A stretch of 64,000 bases of DNA, from contig OW203725.1 in NCBI GenBank assembly GCA_934045075.1, positions 15,870,269 through 15,934,268 on the forward strand, read 5' to 3'. This DNA is from Yponomeuta sedellus (lineage: Eukaryota > Arthropoda > Insecta > Lepidoptera > Yponomeutidae). Numbering within the stretch: position 1 is the stretch's first letter; each line of letters opens with the position of its first letter. Both the position numbers and the translations under genes were made by a program. The notes under the pieces were generated by a model. That model did no database searches, was not told the origin of the DNA, and saw nothing but the letters and a program-made list of their open reading frames with translations. Of the stretch, positions 10,468 to 21,369 are shown piece by piece.

Positions 10468-12675
10468 TTAAGTACCAAGCTTCACAAGTTTTTTTAATGG
10501 GCGACGAAGCGTACCCCCTGCTGTGGCAACGTCGACCACCCTTGTCACCCCATCTTTGCCTGGGAACAACTTTTCTATTCGACCTCGTGGCCACATCCCT
10601 CGTGGAAGTAATTCGTCTACGATGATGACCACGTCTCCAATCTGTAAGTCCTGGCCTTGGTCTCCTCTGGTTGGGATTCTAGGTTGCATGGTGGGGAGAA
10701 CTTCACGCACCCAAGATTCCAGAAATGGTCCGCAAGACGTAAAGCCTTCCTCCATTCAGCCCGAAGAATTAGGTCCCGATCATTCAAAGCTTGAGGAAGG
10801 AGTTGGTTGGATGAGGTGCCGATGAGAAAATGAAAAGGTGTCAGAGTCGTTGGGTCTTCAGGATCTGTAGATACGTGCGTCAACGGGCGTGAATTAATGA
10901 TGGCTTCAGCCTCGGCAAGTAATGTTGCAAGCGTTTCCTCTTTTGGAGCTCTTTGGTTAAGTGTCGCTTTTAAGGCTACTTTTACAGTCCGCACCAGACG
11001 CTCCCAGCATCCTCCAAAACTAGGCGCTGCTGGCGGGATGAAACTCCAGTTTATTCCTTTGGTTGCTGCGTACTCCTGCACATCCGTGGTGTAAAAATCT
11101 TTCAGGATCCTATTGGCTCCAACAAATGCGGTTCCGTTATCGGAGTAGATCGTATTAGGTGTGCCCCGTCTGGCAAAGAAACGCCTTAGACCCATGATTG
11201 CCGAATCGGCAGACAGGCTGTGTACTAGTTCAAGGTGAACAGCTCTAGACGTGAGGCATGTTAGGAGAGCAACATAACGCTTTTCATGGCGGCGCCCAAT
11301 GGTGACTGTGATAGGTCCAAAATAGTCAATGCCTGTAAACATAAAAGGCCGTTGATGGTGGCACAACCTTGGACGGGGAAGATCTCCAGTAACAGGGCTC
11401 ATTGGTAATGCTTTCCTGATTTTGCATATTTTGCATCGCGTCGCTACGGATCTTACTGTGTCTCTAAGTCTCAAGAGCCAAAATCTCTGCCTGATTTCAT
11501 TGACCACCAGCTCGTGGTTTGCATGACCAGCCTGTCGATGGTAGGATTCTACCAGTAATCGAACAATTGGGTGACGGCCGTCGAGTAAAACCGGAAATCG
11601 TGTGTTAATCTTCTCCAAGGGTGGGAGACAGTTTGACGAGACGACTGTTAGATGGGATTGGCTTCGAGTTCAGAATGCGATGAAACTCTTCAGAAAAGCT
11701 GTCCAACTGTGTTTGCTGCAAAATGTGCCTTTCAGCGGCTTTGATTAATTCAGCGTTTAAGGGTGACAGAGTTGTAGACGTTGATGTGTGGCGAGAGCGC
11801 AAAACATCGCCTTTTGATTTAGAATTTCGTATAGATGCCAAAATTTTGCCAAAAATTGCTGCAGCTTGATGTGCCCGAGCTGTAGCACGTAATAAACGCA
11901 ACCAATCACTAAATTTATTAAAATCAGCAGTAACCGGAGTAGGTAACGCTAAGCCAACGGAAGTAACTCCCACAAATTCGTTCGGTTCACATTTACGCTC
12001 TTCGCGAACTGGTGCGACATTGGCAGGCTCAATAGGCCAGTGACCACTAAAGTGAAATGATGGACCACTAAACCATCTGTGGGAGAGGTCCAGCTTTATT
12101 GGATGCATTCTAGTGGCATCATCAGCAACGTTTAAGTTGGTTGGTACCCATCGCCAATCATTGACTGAGGAATTTTCCAAAATTTCACCTATACGATGGG
12201 CAACAAAAGGCTTAAACGACCGTGCGTCACTACGCAACCATTGGAGGACAGTCATCGAGTCAGACCAAAAGAACGTGCGTACGGGTTTTTTGCGATGGCT
12301 GTCCTTGATAGTAAGTGCAAGTCGCGATGCGATCAAAGCAGCCTGAAGTTCCAAGCGAGGGATGGAAGTTGGCTTCAGAGGACAAACTCTTGCTTTGCTC
12401 GAGATGAGAGTGAGTTCGACGGTGCCATCGGGATACATTAAACGCCAAAAGGCCACACATGCGTAAGCAAGCTCACTCGCATCCGCAAAGATATGTAATT
12501 CCCTCTGAGACGGCTCTGAGTCCCTAGCCTTCGAATACCACCGAGGAATTTTTACAGATGACACATTCAAAAGCTCTTGGAACCAGTCGGACCACTTGGA
12601 CGCTTTAATTGGTGGAAGTTCAGTATCCCAATCGATATTCAACCTCCACGCCTGTTGAAATAGAATTCGGCCCGT
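10468..12675 (-). pseudogene. BEL/Pao RNase H and integrase region, frameshifted
   Basis: The block 11605-12642 carries the RNase H-like part (HIFADASE, then FWSDSMTVLQWL) and runs into the integrase zinc-binding segment. A shift near 11610 moves to the frame of 10617-11618, which has the H..H..C..C zinc motif, the catalytic motifs GIDYFGP and YSDNGTAF, and the later Glu in SFGGCWERL. A second shift near 10740 leads to the C-terminal DUF5641-like tail (GDVVIIVDE). Both shifts would truncate the product. The sequence upstream resumes on the far side of the MITE at 12680-12915. Confidence 0.8.
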
Positions 12676-12679
12676 AACA

Positions 12680-12915
12680 GGGTGAATCTACTCAAATTGT
12701 CGTCGTCATTGTCCTTGGAAGTGTCACACTTATTATGTTGTCAGTGCAACAGTTGTTAAGAGATATTTTTATTTCTATATTAGTTGGAGTTGACTGACAA
12801 ACTTACATACTAAAACGACAATAACTGTATACTTAGTACATTTCTGTTGTGCTGAGAACTGTGAGAGATTAATGAGAACAATGACGAATTAGCGACAATT
12901 CGTGTAGATTCACCC
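12680..12915. mobile_element. 236-bp MITE inside BEL/Pao pol
   Basis: Terminal inverted repeats of about 23 bp start GGGTGAATCTAC, with two mismatches. The flanks carry AACA at 12676-12679 and 12916-12919, a 4-bp duplication. Removing the insert plus one AACA leaves the pol frame continuous, so it entered an intact coding stretch. Four-base duplications occur in Sola and Chapaev-type transposons; the assignment is open. Confidence 0.75.
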
Positions 12916-14265
12916 AACAACTATAGGTCCTAGTAGGCCTAAAGGGTCATACACACGCATGAGATGTGAAAGGACTTTTCTTTTAGTTAGTGGGGTAGGA
13001 ATAGTTTCAGACAAACCAGTACGGAACCCTAAGTTATCTGTGGCGGGATTCCACGCTATCCCTAAAGCTCGAATGTTATTATCAGTTTTACCAAGATCGA
13101 TTTCCAACGGCTGAGCGCCTCTTAATACTTCTGGGACAAGAATCAGTGCTGCAGGCTCATTGGAAACCCAACCTCGCATTTCGAAACATGCAGCATTGTG
13201 GACAGTAATTATGTCTGCTGCTAGCTGGGCGGCCTCACTAGCACCATCTAGCGAGTCTAGGTAATCGTCCATGTAATGGTTAAACAAAATGGCATCCACG
13301 GCTTTAGGATGTGTAAGAGCATGTTCTTGTGCATTTTTGTTCTTGATAAACTGTGCTATGAAAGGACTGCAGCACGCGCCAAAAATAACGGCTGTCATCC
13401 TGAATTCCCTGATGGGTTGCGTCTTCTCGGGCCTCCATAAGTATCGAAGTGCGTCCCTATCCTGCTCTCTGATTCGGACCTGAGGGAACATCTCCTTGAT
13501 ATCGGCTGTAATAGCAATACGGCCCTCCCGGAAACAAAATAGGACCTTTAGCAATGGCTGAAGTAGGTCCGGGCCAGGAAGCAGTAAGGAATTCAGGCTG
13601 ACTCCTTCATTCATGGCCGCCGCATCATGAACCACACGAATCTTGCGCTTCTGAGGATGGTACACACCAAAATGCGGAAGATACAAGCGTAAATGCTTAT
13701 CAGGTTGATCACGTATGTCATTGGCATAGTTCGTTTCAGAAGCGCATTCTTCGGCGTAGCCTTTTTCAATCATGTTAGACATGAAAACGCCATACCCCCT
13801 AGCAAAATCTTTTTCTTTAGCCATCCGTCTTTCGAGGCTTATAAACCGCGACATCGCCTGAGGGTAACTGTCAGGAATACGTTGTATGTCGTCACGCCAT
13901 GGCATGCCTACTTCAAACCTTCCAGAGGGCAAGCGACGTGATGTAGCCTCTAAGATGTTCACTGCCTGCCGATCTTGCTTACTATGCAACGTTTCTGTTT
14001 TTGAAATACCTAAAGAATCTATCTTATATTGTTCTTTGATAAAAAACTCAATGTTTTCGTCCAAACTCGGCTCTGTGAATGTCCCGTGATTCACAAATTC
14101 TATCTGTTTAGTCTTGCTAGAAGCAACGCCGTAAAGGGTCCAGCCTAGTGCTGTCAAACAAGCCACGGGTTCGTTCCTTCTACCAACGCGTACATCACGG
14201 TTAATCGACAGATGCCAGTGTTCAGCACCTATTAAAATAGTCGGGGTAGCGTCTTCATGCACCAA
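12916..14265 (-). pseudogene. BEL/Pao reverse transcriptase region
   Basis: The open block shows the BEL/Pao reverse transcriptase arrangement: LPHFGVYHP, then IRVVHDAAA, the ITADIKEMFPQVRI palm motif, and FNHYMDDYLDS with the catalytic YMDD. It ends at LLGPIVV, where the 236-bp MITE interrupts it. Upstream, an in-frame TAA near 14324 separates it from the protease block. The enzyme would be split and non-functional. Confidence 0.85.
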
Positions 14266-14322
14266 AACGTCAACAAGATCGGTTAGATGTGAATAAGAAT
14301 CGATTGTTTCTCGGCGAATTGT

Positions 14323-14673
14323 TTACTGTCGCAAAGACAACGACTCCATAGCTCTAGCATTCCTGACTAAAAAGCTTTCATGTGTGTGCTTACCTTTAAT
14401 GTAAAAGTCTACATATGACACTGTTGTACTACGTTCTAGACCGCCAATTGCGTTCACTGTGATTGATTGTTGCGGCCCCGAAGCCCCTATACGCAAGGCG
14501 ATGCTGGAATCTATTAACGTGGCTGTGCTTCCATCATCAAGGAGTGCGTACACGTCACAAGTCCCTGTGGGGCCGGAGACGGTGACAGGAACGACCTTTA
14601 AATAGGCGCGGGGTCGTAGAGCTAAGGTAGTATTTGGTTTTTGAGCGCCCGTAGAAGTAGTAGACACGATCAC
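14323..14673 (-). pseudogene. BEL/Pao aspartic protease domain fragment
   Basis: The sequence includes VYALLDDGSTATLIDSS, the DUF1758-type retropepsin-like motif of Pao elements (D-G/S-T context). Its upstream end is cut by the DNA transposon at 14702-16378 and its downstream end by a stop codon. Gag continues on the other side of that insertion in a compatible frame. Confidence 0.7.
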
Positions 14674-14701
14674 CTTTTCTTCAGTCAGTACAGGCTTATT
14701 A

Positions 14702-16378
14702 GAGTGCGCGCAAGATAAGTCTGCGCGCGACTGGTGGCGTACTTAATGTTGCCAGGTTAAGGAACAAGTTACCTCATTTGATAAAAGGCGGTTGTAGGTA
14801 ATTTTGGAGTGGTGGTGGAATTCTAATACTTTAGTGAACATTGAAAGAGTATTACTAAGACTAGTGGCAGATCTTACTGTCAGAAGTTTTTCAAGCCGCC
14901 CTAGGCCTCTGTCTTAACTTAACGACTACCATCTACTGATAGCAGCCGGCACCAACAGCTAATCGTTGAAAAAATCGAATAAAAAATTCTCGCAAAAATT
15001 AGAGGCGACATTTTTTCTACACGATGTTTTCTGAGTGGTTTGTATTTGAAATTAAAACTCCATATAATTTTTCAAGTCTTTTATTGAATACCGTGTAGTA
15101 CTCTTATATTTGGTATAACAATGGTCCTCCAATGGGTCCACGCCTTCCATTTCAATATCTTCGTCCTCATCCATACTGGAATCATCGTCAGAGGAGTCAG
15201 ATGTATCACCAGTAACATTAACAATAATTTTGTCCATTTCTATATCTAATAGCCTATCAGAATCGTAATATATATCTTCTATTTTTTCAACATGTAGGCA
15301 TACATTCAACCATTCTTCTATAGTAACTGTACTGAAATACGTTTCAGTAATTGAGGCTATTTCACCAGGTGCTTGAGAAACATTTTTTTCTGCAATGCGC
15401 CTTTTTACCGTAGCGCAAATTTTTTCAATAGGGTTAAGGTCGCAGTGATAAGGAGGCAAACGCAGAACCTCATGTCCATGTTCATTTAACAGTTGTTCTA
15501 CTTCATACTGTGGCTCTCCTTTATGCCTTTTGATGAAGTCGTATAATTGCGGTTTTGTCCAGCAATCATCGATTTCAATTCCATTTTTTGTAAGCCACTC
15601 TTTGAGTTCTGCTTTTGTATTGCCCATTGTAGGGGCCTTATTAGTTCTGCGTACAGTGGTATGACGCATTATCCATCACTACGCATAAAGTTTACAGAGT
15701 TCATGTCATCATGATAATCGCTTGACTTAGATTTAGATTTAAATAGAAGCAATCCATTTTCAACAAACCCAGATTTGTTTCCGGCATGGGCACCGACGCT
15801 ATCGGAAGCTAAAACACCCGGCTCTTGCTCCGACTGCCAACATTTTTCGAGGTGGTAAGAAGCATGTATGTATGTTTCGTCAAGATAGATCACTGGTCGA
15901 TTTTCTTCCCGACGATTCTTGCGCAGCCTTAAAATATAGTTTGCTCTCCAAGCTGCAATATCCCTGCGTTCCATTAAAACTTTTCGTTTAGAGTTGCACT
16001 TATTGTATCTAAAGCCCATAGTCTTTAAAATAGACCTACATAAATAAACATTATTCCCACTGAATATGGGCAATATTTGAATGCTCTGGTAACCCTAAAA
16101 TTACCTGTCTAATAAGCGACGAGTGCTCTTACTTTATAAAACGGTATCAAAGGCCCGTTATGGTCTCGTTCTTCTTCACAAGCACGTTTTACCTTTAAAA
16201 TAATATCTCTGCCGGAACTTTTTATCACTTTCGGCATGTTGATGGCGATTCTTTACTGAGAAAATGAATAAATACACGGAAAGCAGCGCACCGGTAATGA
16301 CACTTGACATAAACGACAAAATGGCGACTCTCGTTAGTTCCGATTTCGACCGCGCGCAGAGTTATCTTGCGCGCGCTC
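14702..16378 (-). mobile_element. IS630/Tc1-type DNA transposon with TA duplication, nested in BEL/Pao
   Basis: Inverted termini of about 28 bp start GAGTGCGCGCAAGATAA at the left and GAGCGCGCGCAAGATAA at the right, differing at about two positions. TA flanks both ends (14700-14701 and 16379-16380), the hallmark of the IS630-Tc1-mariner group. A DDE transposase relic lies inside on the minus strand. Taking out the insert with one TA leaves the flanking retrotransposon frame open, so it landed cleanly. Confidence 0.85.
15052..16073 (-). pseudogene. DDE transposase of the IS630/Tc1-type transposon, internally deleted
   Basis: Blocks 15669-16073 and 15052-15669 together show the usual order: a short helix-rich start, the first Asp in VIYLDETYIH, the DYHDDMN block, the second Asp in VVMDNASYH, then LPPYHCDLNPIEKI with the final Glu, and an acidic C-terminal tail (DSSDDDSSMDEDEDIE). 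Compared with relatives, about 25 residues are missing between MNSVNF and the second catalytic Asp. A one-base shift just after that Asp adds a second break. The product would be inactive. The frame also lacks part of the usual N-terminal DNA-binding region. Confidence 0.75.
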
Positions 16379-18075
16379 TAGCGGCTCGGGGTATGTGTTC
16401 ACTCACTTCGGTGCTTATGTTTTCGACTAAAGTTTGTGTATCGAGTGTATTGACAAGAGGAGCGTCTGCTTTTTTATGAAGTAGTGGATGGTGACGTAAA
16501 ATGCACCCATTAATGCCATATGCCTTAAGCACCTGTAGCACACCTTTGCTCCACGCAACCACTGCCATCTATCGTCGATTGAGAGAGTTTTAAAATCAGA
16601 ACACGACTTAATATTATGATCTTTATTACAGAAGGAACATTCCTGTTTATGTGAAACCATTTTAGAATGCGTAGCTGTGTTCACATTTTCACGCTTTGAA
16701 AAATGTTTGTCTGTTGAGAAATGTTGCATGGTTTGCGCTGAGACAGACTCGGGTGACAAACCGAACTTAATGTGTTGGTCTAGCTCGCGCTTTAAAAAAT
16801 CAGATAAAGTTTCAAACTTAGCACGCCCGGTGGCGTCTTGCATGGCGAAATCAGTCCATCTAATTTTCATGGTAGGGTTTAATTTCCCTAGTACCGCATG
16901 AAACAATTCGGGAGAGTATAGATACTCTACTTGTTTTAACAATTTAATTGTAGAAATAGAGTTACGTACCCGGTTAGAGAGGGTTCCGAGTTCTTTAAGA
17001 TCGTTACCTAAACGTGGAAGGTTCTTAAGTGAAGTAACTTCCTTGTAAACGATGAGCTCGGGGCGCGCGAAATTATCTTCGAGTGCGCGCATGACCTCCT
17101 CCGGGTCCTCAGCCGACATGAGCAGCGCCGCGACGGCATCGCGCGCCGGTCCGCGGACGGCGTTCTGTAGTCGAGTCATGTTCTCTAGGGGAGAAAAACT
17201 GGTTTTGGTAACATCATAAGTACGTTTGAACTGTAACCATTGTAACGTGTTACCGGAAAAAGGAAATAATCCCAGTTTCCTTGCACTGGGGGCGCAGGCG
17301 AGCGCCTTCGCCGCGGCCGCGGTGTCGGCCACAGCATGTAAAAGGGAAATATTTTTATCTAGCTCCGTAGAAATGAGCGGGGCCGTAGCGCCAGCCGCCT
17401 CGGAGGTTTTCGTGACGTTGTCATGTTGTGCTTGTCGTGCAAGGGGGTCGAAAAAGGTCGCAGTTGTCCGTGTGGCGATCGCCGGTGGAACCGGACGGCC
17501 CGGGGGGGTGGAACAGTGGTGTGTTGTTCGCATCCTACTGCGGAAATGCCTTTATTAACTTCCCTGGCGAGATGAGACTGATTACAATGGTTTTCTACCC
17601 ATGTTTTGGTTCTATCTACGCTTAACCTGGAAGAGCTGCGATGACTCGTGCGGCTGCTCGCGTGGCTGCCACTAGCGTTGGCGTCGATGGCGGCGAGCTC
17701 AGCACGCAACTCGCACTGCTCAACCTTCTCCTGCAGCGCTGCGAGCTCTCGTTCACGCTCGCGCTCCTTGACCTCGAGCTCGCGCTCCTTGGCGGCGAGT
17801 TCTTGCTCACGTTTCAGCCGCCGGCGCAAGGCAAGGGCCTCGACCGCGGCTTTTTGTGCCTTTACAGTTGAGGAAGAACGCGACGATTTACTTTGCGCGG
17901 TCCGCACACTAGCGCTCCCGCTGCCTTGCAGGAGTTGCGGAGTACCCTTCCTGCCTTGCGGGCCTTCGCTAGTGGACAGAACCTGCTTTAAAACAGACAC
18001 GCTCTGTGCAGGATTAGTCGACATGATTTTACTTTTACTACGGGTGATCATGTAACTAATTCGTTGTGTAAACAA
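16362..18075 (-). pseudogene. BEL/Pao gag, frameshifted
   Basis: The 5' block (17359-18075) has a highly charged coiled coil of Arg/Glu/Leu heptads. A shift near 17530 passes to the block 16427-17533, which holds the DUF1759-type capsid region (LFPFSGNTLQWLQFKRTYD) and the first zinc knuckle ECSFCNKDHNIKSC. A further shift near 16500 breaks the second knuckle (VCYRCL). The gene therefore cannot give full-length Gag. It ends at the nested DNA transposon. Confidence 0.8.
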
Positions 18076-18183
18076 ATGAAATTACGAATGAAATATGAAA
18101 AAAATAATCGCGAATTTGACACAATGACACCAATGAAAAATTCAAATTTTAGGTACACTGGAAAAGTGGGGAGAAGGACCAAA

Positions 18184-18372
18184 TGAAAACGACGGAAATG
18201 AATGGACTGTATGAATGCTAATGAAAACGTAGAAATCCTCGTAATATTATGATTTAATTAAAAGAAAACATGGGCAGAACCGCTAACTACTTGATAACTA
18301 AAAAATATTTCAAAACAAAATCCACTCACATAATTAATTCTTTTTTAAAACCGATATAAAAACCAAAAGACA
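18184..18372 (-). repeat. 5' LTR of the BEL/Pao element
   Basis: This is the partner of 10209-10392 and starts at the same TGAAAACGACGG motif in plus sense. The primer-binding-like tract lies immediately to its left in minus-strand order. The right-hand border is uncertain by about five bases. Confidence 0.8.
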
Positions 18373-19255
18373 GCGGAATGTTTCTTTTCAATGTGGCGGA
18401 TGACAAGGCCGTAGTTACAATTTTGCCCACCTGAACAGATAACTTGGTGGCGCTGTATATAACTCAGAGAGAATGTAACGTAGAGGGAGTTCTATCTACG
18501 GAATGTAAGCACTACGTTTTTATACTGTGTGAAACGTGAAATTGTTCTGTGATCACTCCATTGTCCAAAATAGCTAATATACACAGACTAGGTAGATAAA
18601 TAAATGGTGCACAGAAAAAATATATAGTTTGGATACAGAACAACTGAATGGATGTGGATCAGGGGCATTATTATGCGGCCTGTACACATTGGCCCAAAAG
18701 GCCCACTGCACGTCATTGCCAATGTGTACACGGGGGAATGGTGTGCAGTGGCGGACTATATTCTATTTATATATTATAGGTATTTATATATTTATTTTAT
18801 TTATTTACAAGTATTACAGAAGTATGTACAACAACAGTTATTAAAAAAAATGGCGCAAAATTGATATAAATCAAAAAACTTGAAGGTCAATTGACAAACG
18901 ATGGACCACTGTGTAAATAGGGATGGCCCACGCTACGCCACGATTCCTTTGAAGTGTGCCCAAAAAACCGACATCTGTCCGATTGCGCGCCACCGATAGG
19001 CAATGAAGAATGTTAACTAATTTTGATTATTAGCACTCAATATTCTCTGTCAAAAATAAAGAAATACACGTGAAAGAATTAGGTACTACGATACGTCAAT
19101 TACTTTCCGATTTAGAAGTAAACAAGTTGTAACCGTAAGACGCGGGCCGCCGGTTACGCTGTGACGTCATCGCACAACACGCTCAGCCTGGCTCACTCAG
19201 TCCGCTCGTAGTCGCGCGCCCGTGCCGTCGAAATTATACCTAAATACTTTTAAAA

Positions 19256-19402
19256 ATGTCCAATCCAAATACTAGGAAATCATGTGTTGTGCCTAAATGT
19301 AAAAATACAACTACTAATTCGCCAGAAAAGTTGTTTTTTATAGTTCCAGAAAACGTTAATTTTAACGTCTTCTGGAAAAAATGGATATTTATAGAGTTTT
19401 AA
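19256..19402 (+). pseudogene. THAP zinc-finger first exon, truncated
   Basis: A short frame starting ATG at 19256 codes MSNPNTRKSCVVPKC and continues to FFIVP, the beginning of a THAP domain (C-x4-C then the FxxP region). It runs into a stop 49 codons after the ATG, without the conserved Trp context or the C-x2-H half, and no splice donor is convincing. A GC-rich tract containing TGACGTCA about 90 bp upstream looks like its former promoter. THAP domains occur in P and Kolobok transposases and in host DNA-binding proteins. Confidence 0.55.
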
Positions 19403-20010
19403 TAAAACTATATTACATTAGGACAATGTTATTTTATTATTTTTGTCAAAAATATTTTTTTCCAAAACTTGACACATTTTTCAAAATGATCATCACAATA
19501 TGTTTTCTTATAAACTACCAATTAATTTCATATGTTTACTGACGCATTTATCATCGTCCATGAGCCTATATATATTACTCATAAAATTCATTGGGGAAAA
19601 TGATATTAAGTTATAATTAGAGTTTTGTTTTAGTTGTATAGTAGTATTAAGCGTGTATTTAGTTTTAAAGAATATGTGTTATTTCAGTTTAATGTACTTA
19701 TTGTTAATTTTATATTGTTTCAGAGTTGCTGTAGATAGAACATTCATTTAGTTCACTGTTCACAAGTCTTCACAAAATTAGTAAACATTAAAAAAAAAAA
19801 TGCTCATTTCGTGTCAAGACTTGACTTTGGCAGAATTTGCCGACATCGGCTGGTTGCCATATCAATAAGAAATAATAATAATACTTCATGCACATCAACA
19901 TTCCTTGAGTTTTCAAAGTCAAAGTGTGCGATACAAAATAGGGCTTTTCTTTTCCGGTCATTTGTGTTTGTATTTGAGCATAATATTTTTTGCATAGTTT
20001 ACCTTTACTA

Positions 20011-20385
20011 ATCTATAATATAAAAATGAATCGCTGAATGTGTTGGTAAGCGCAAATCTCGAGAGCTGCTTAACCGATTTCGCTGATTCCTTTTTTAGAA
20101 TATTCCTTGAAGTACGAGGATAGTTCTTATGGAAAAAAAAATAAAACTAAATTAAGAATCGACTGTTAGGCGGTACGAAGTTCGCTGGGTCAGCTAGTAC
20201 GTGTATAAAAATGAATCGCTGAATGTGTTGGTAAGCGCAAATCTCGAGAGCAGCTTAACCGATTTCGCTGATTCCTTTTTTAGAATATTCCTTGAAGTAC
20301 GGGGATGGTTCTTACGGAGAGAAAATAAAAAAAATTAAAGAATCGTCTGTTAGGCGGTACGAAGTTCGCCGGGTCAGCATGTAGT
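20011..20385 (+). mobile_element. Two tandem copies of a non-autonomous Helitron-like element
   Basis: The first copy runs from TCTATAATATAAAAATGAAT at about 20011 to GGGTCAGCTAG near 20198; the second, about 94 percent alike by eye, follows directly from about 20207 and ends GGGTCAGCAT near 20379. A TC start, a CTAG end and the short stem GGCG...CGCC just inside the 3' end fit Helitrons. No Rep/helicase coding is present. The second copy lacks the first bases and has a damaged CTAG. Confidence 0.65.
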
Positions 20386-21369
20386 ACGTAATAAAAGTGT
20401 TTGCCTTGGTTGAACAGGCGAGGCACCGATCATGGGCCACTCATTCTTTAAAAAAGACCATATTCCACTATCTTTATAAAATGTATCTTCGCGACTTCCT
20501 TTATGACATCCTTTTCTAATATTTTTCCTTTTTTGATAGCATTCGTAGCACAGCACAGATAAGAGATATTCGCATATCGAGTCGATGAATGAAAAGGTTC
20601 CGTTTCATTATGTTCGTTCAATAACCTAACAAAGGCGGAATATGCAGAAATGTAGTGGCTACTTGTCAAAATTCAGGAGATTTTACTCAATTCTACAAAG
20701 AAAACAGTAGATCAGGAGACAGTGCTTAAAATCAGAAATTCTCCTGATAAATTAGTAGAGTGCGCCCGAAATTAGTAGAGTGGCCCGAGCCCGCGCGGCG
20801 CGTTGTGACATGACTTCACAACTCGCCGCGCGGCTATTAGCGGGACTCGATATTTTTCGTATTTGTGAATGCCTATAAAATCAAAACTAGGAGGTATTTT
20901 TTACTACAACAAAAACTAGTTGTATACATACAGGCTTTACTGAGACAAGCATTTCAAGCGATTTGGCATACCTAGTAACATTCTTCATTGTCCGCCACTA
21001 CACACCACTGCACACACCATTCCCCCGTGTACACAATGGCAATGGCGAGCAGTGGGCCAGCTTGCACCATAGTGTACTGCGGGCTTTATGGCCCCAGTAC
21101 ACTGTGGCCTGTGATGGGCCATGCTTTGCCATTCACAACCACAGAGTATATAAACACTACGTTTTAAGAGACGGGACCTCCATAGATGCTTTTGTATTGA
21201 GTTTAGCCCCGTTAGCAATACCAACCAATAGAGCAAAAATGCAATGTCAAAAGTGCTACCAACATAACAACTTGTCTGTGCATTAGGGACGTCCACTTAC
21301 ATTACTACATTTATCGATATCGATAAATTATCATCCAGGGGCTCCGCAGTTAGCCTAATAAAAATCAGT

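Larger units (their letters stand above)
10209..18372 (-). mobile_element. BEL/Pao LTR retrotransposon, degenerate, with two nested inserts
   Basis: About 180-bp near-identical repeats at 10209-10392 and 18184-18372 flank minus-strand coding blocks in the BEL/Pao order: gag with a coiled coil and zinc knuckles, a DUF1758-type aspartic protease, reverse transcriptase, RNase H, then an integrase with a DUF5641-type tail. Inner to the 5' LTR (right side) a TGG-starting tract at about 18181 in minus sense fits a primer-binding site. The interior is broken by frameshifts, at least one in-frame stop, a 236-bp MITE (12680-12915) and a 1677-bp DNA transposon (14702-16378). I could not find a matching 5-bp target duplication. 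The element should be unable to move on its own. Confidence 0.85.
18671..21090. mobile_element. Element A with GC-rich terminal inverted repeats and a THAP fragment
   Basis: The left end (18671-18765) and right end (about 20985-21090) are inverted copies of about 85-100 bp, sharing GGCCCACTGC, then GTGTACACGGGGGAATGG, then AGTGGCGGAC. The right tip reads CATAAAGCCCGCAGTACAC in minus sense, as at 9692 and 24482. Inside are a THAP-domain exon, Helitron-type repeats and a GC-rich tract. A THAP coding exon plus CA-starting termini suggest the P superfamily, but no target duplication or catalytic domain was found, so that is only a proposal. Confidence 0.5.
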
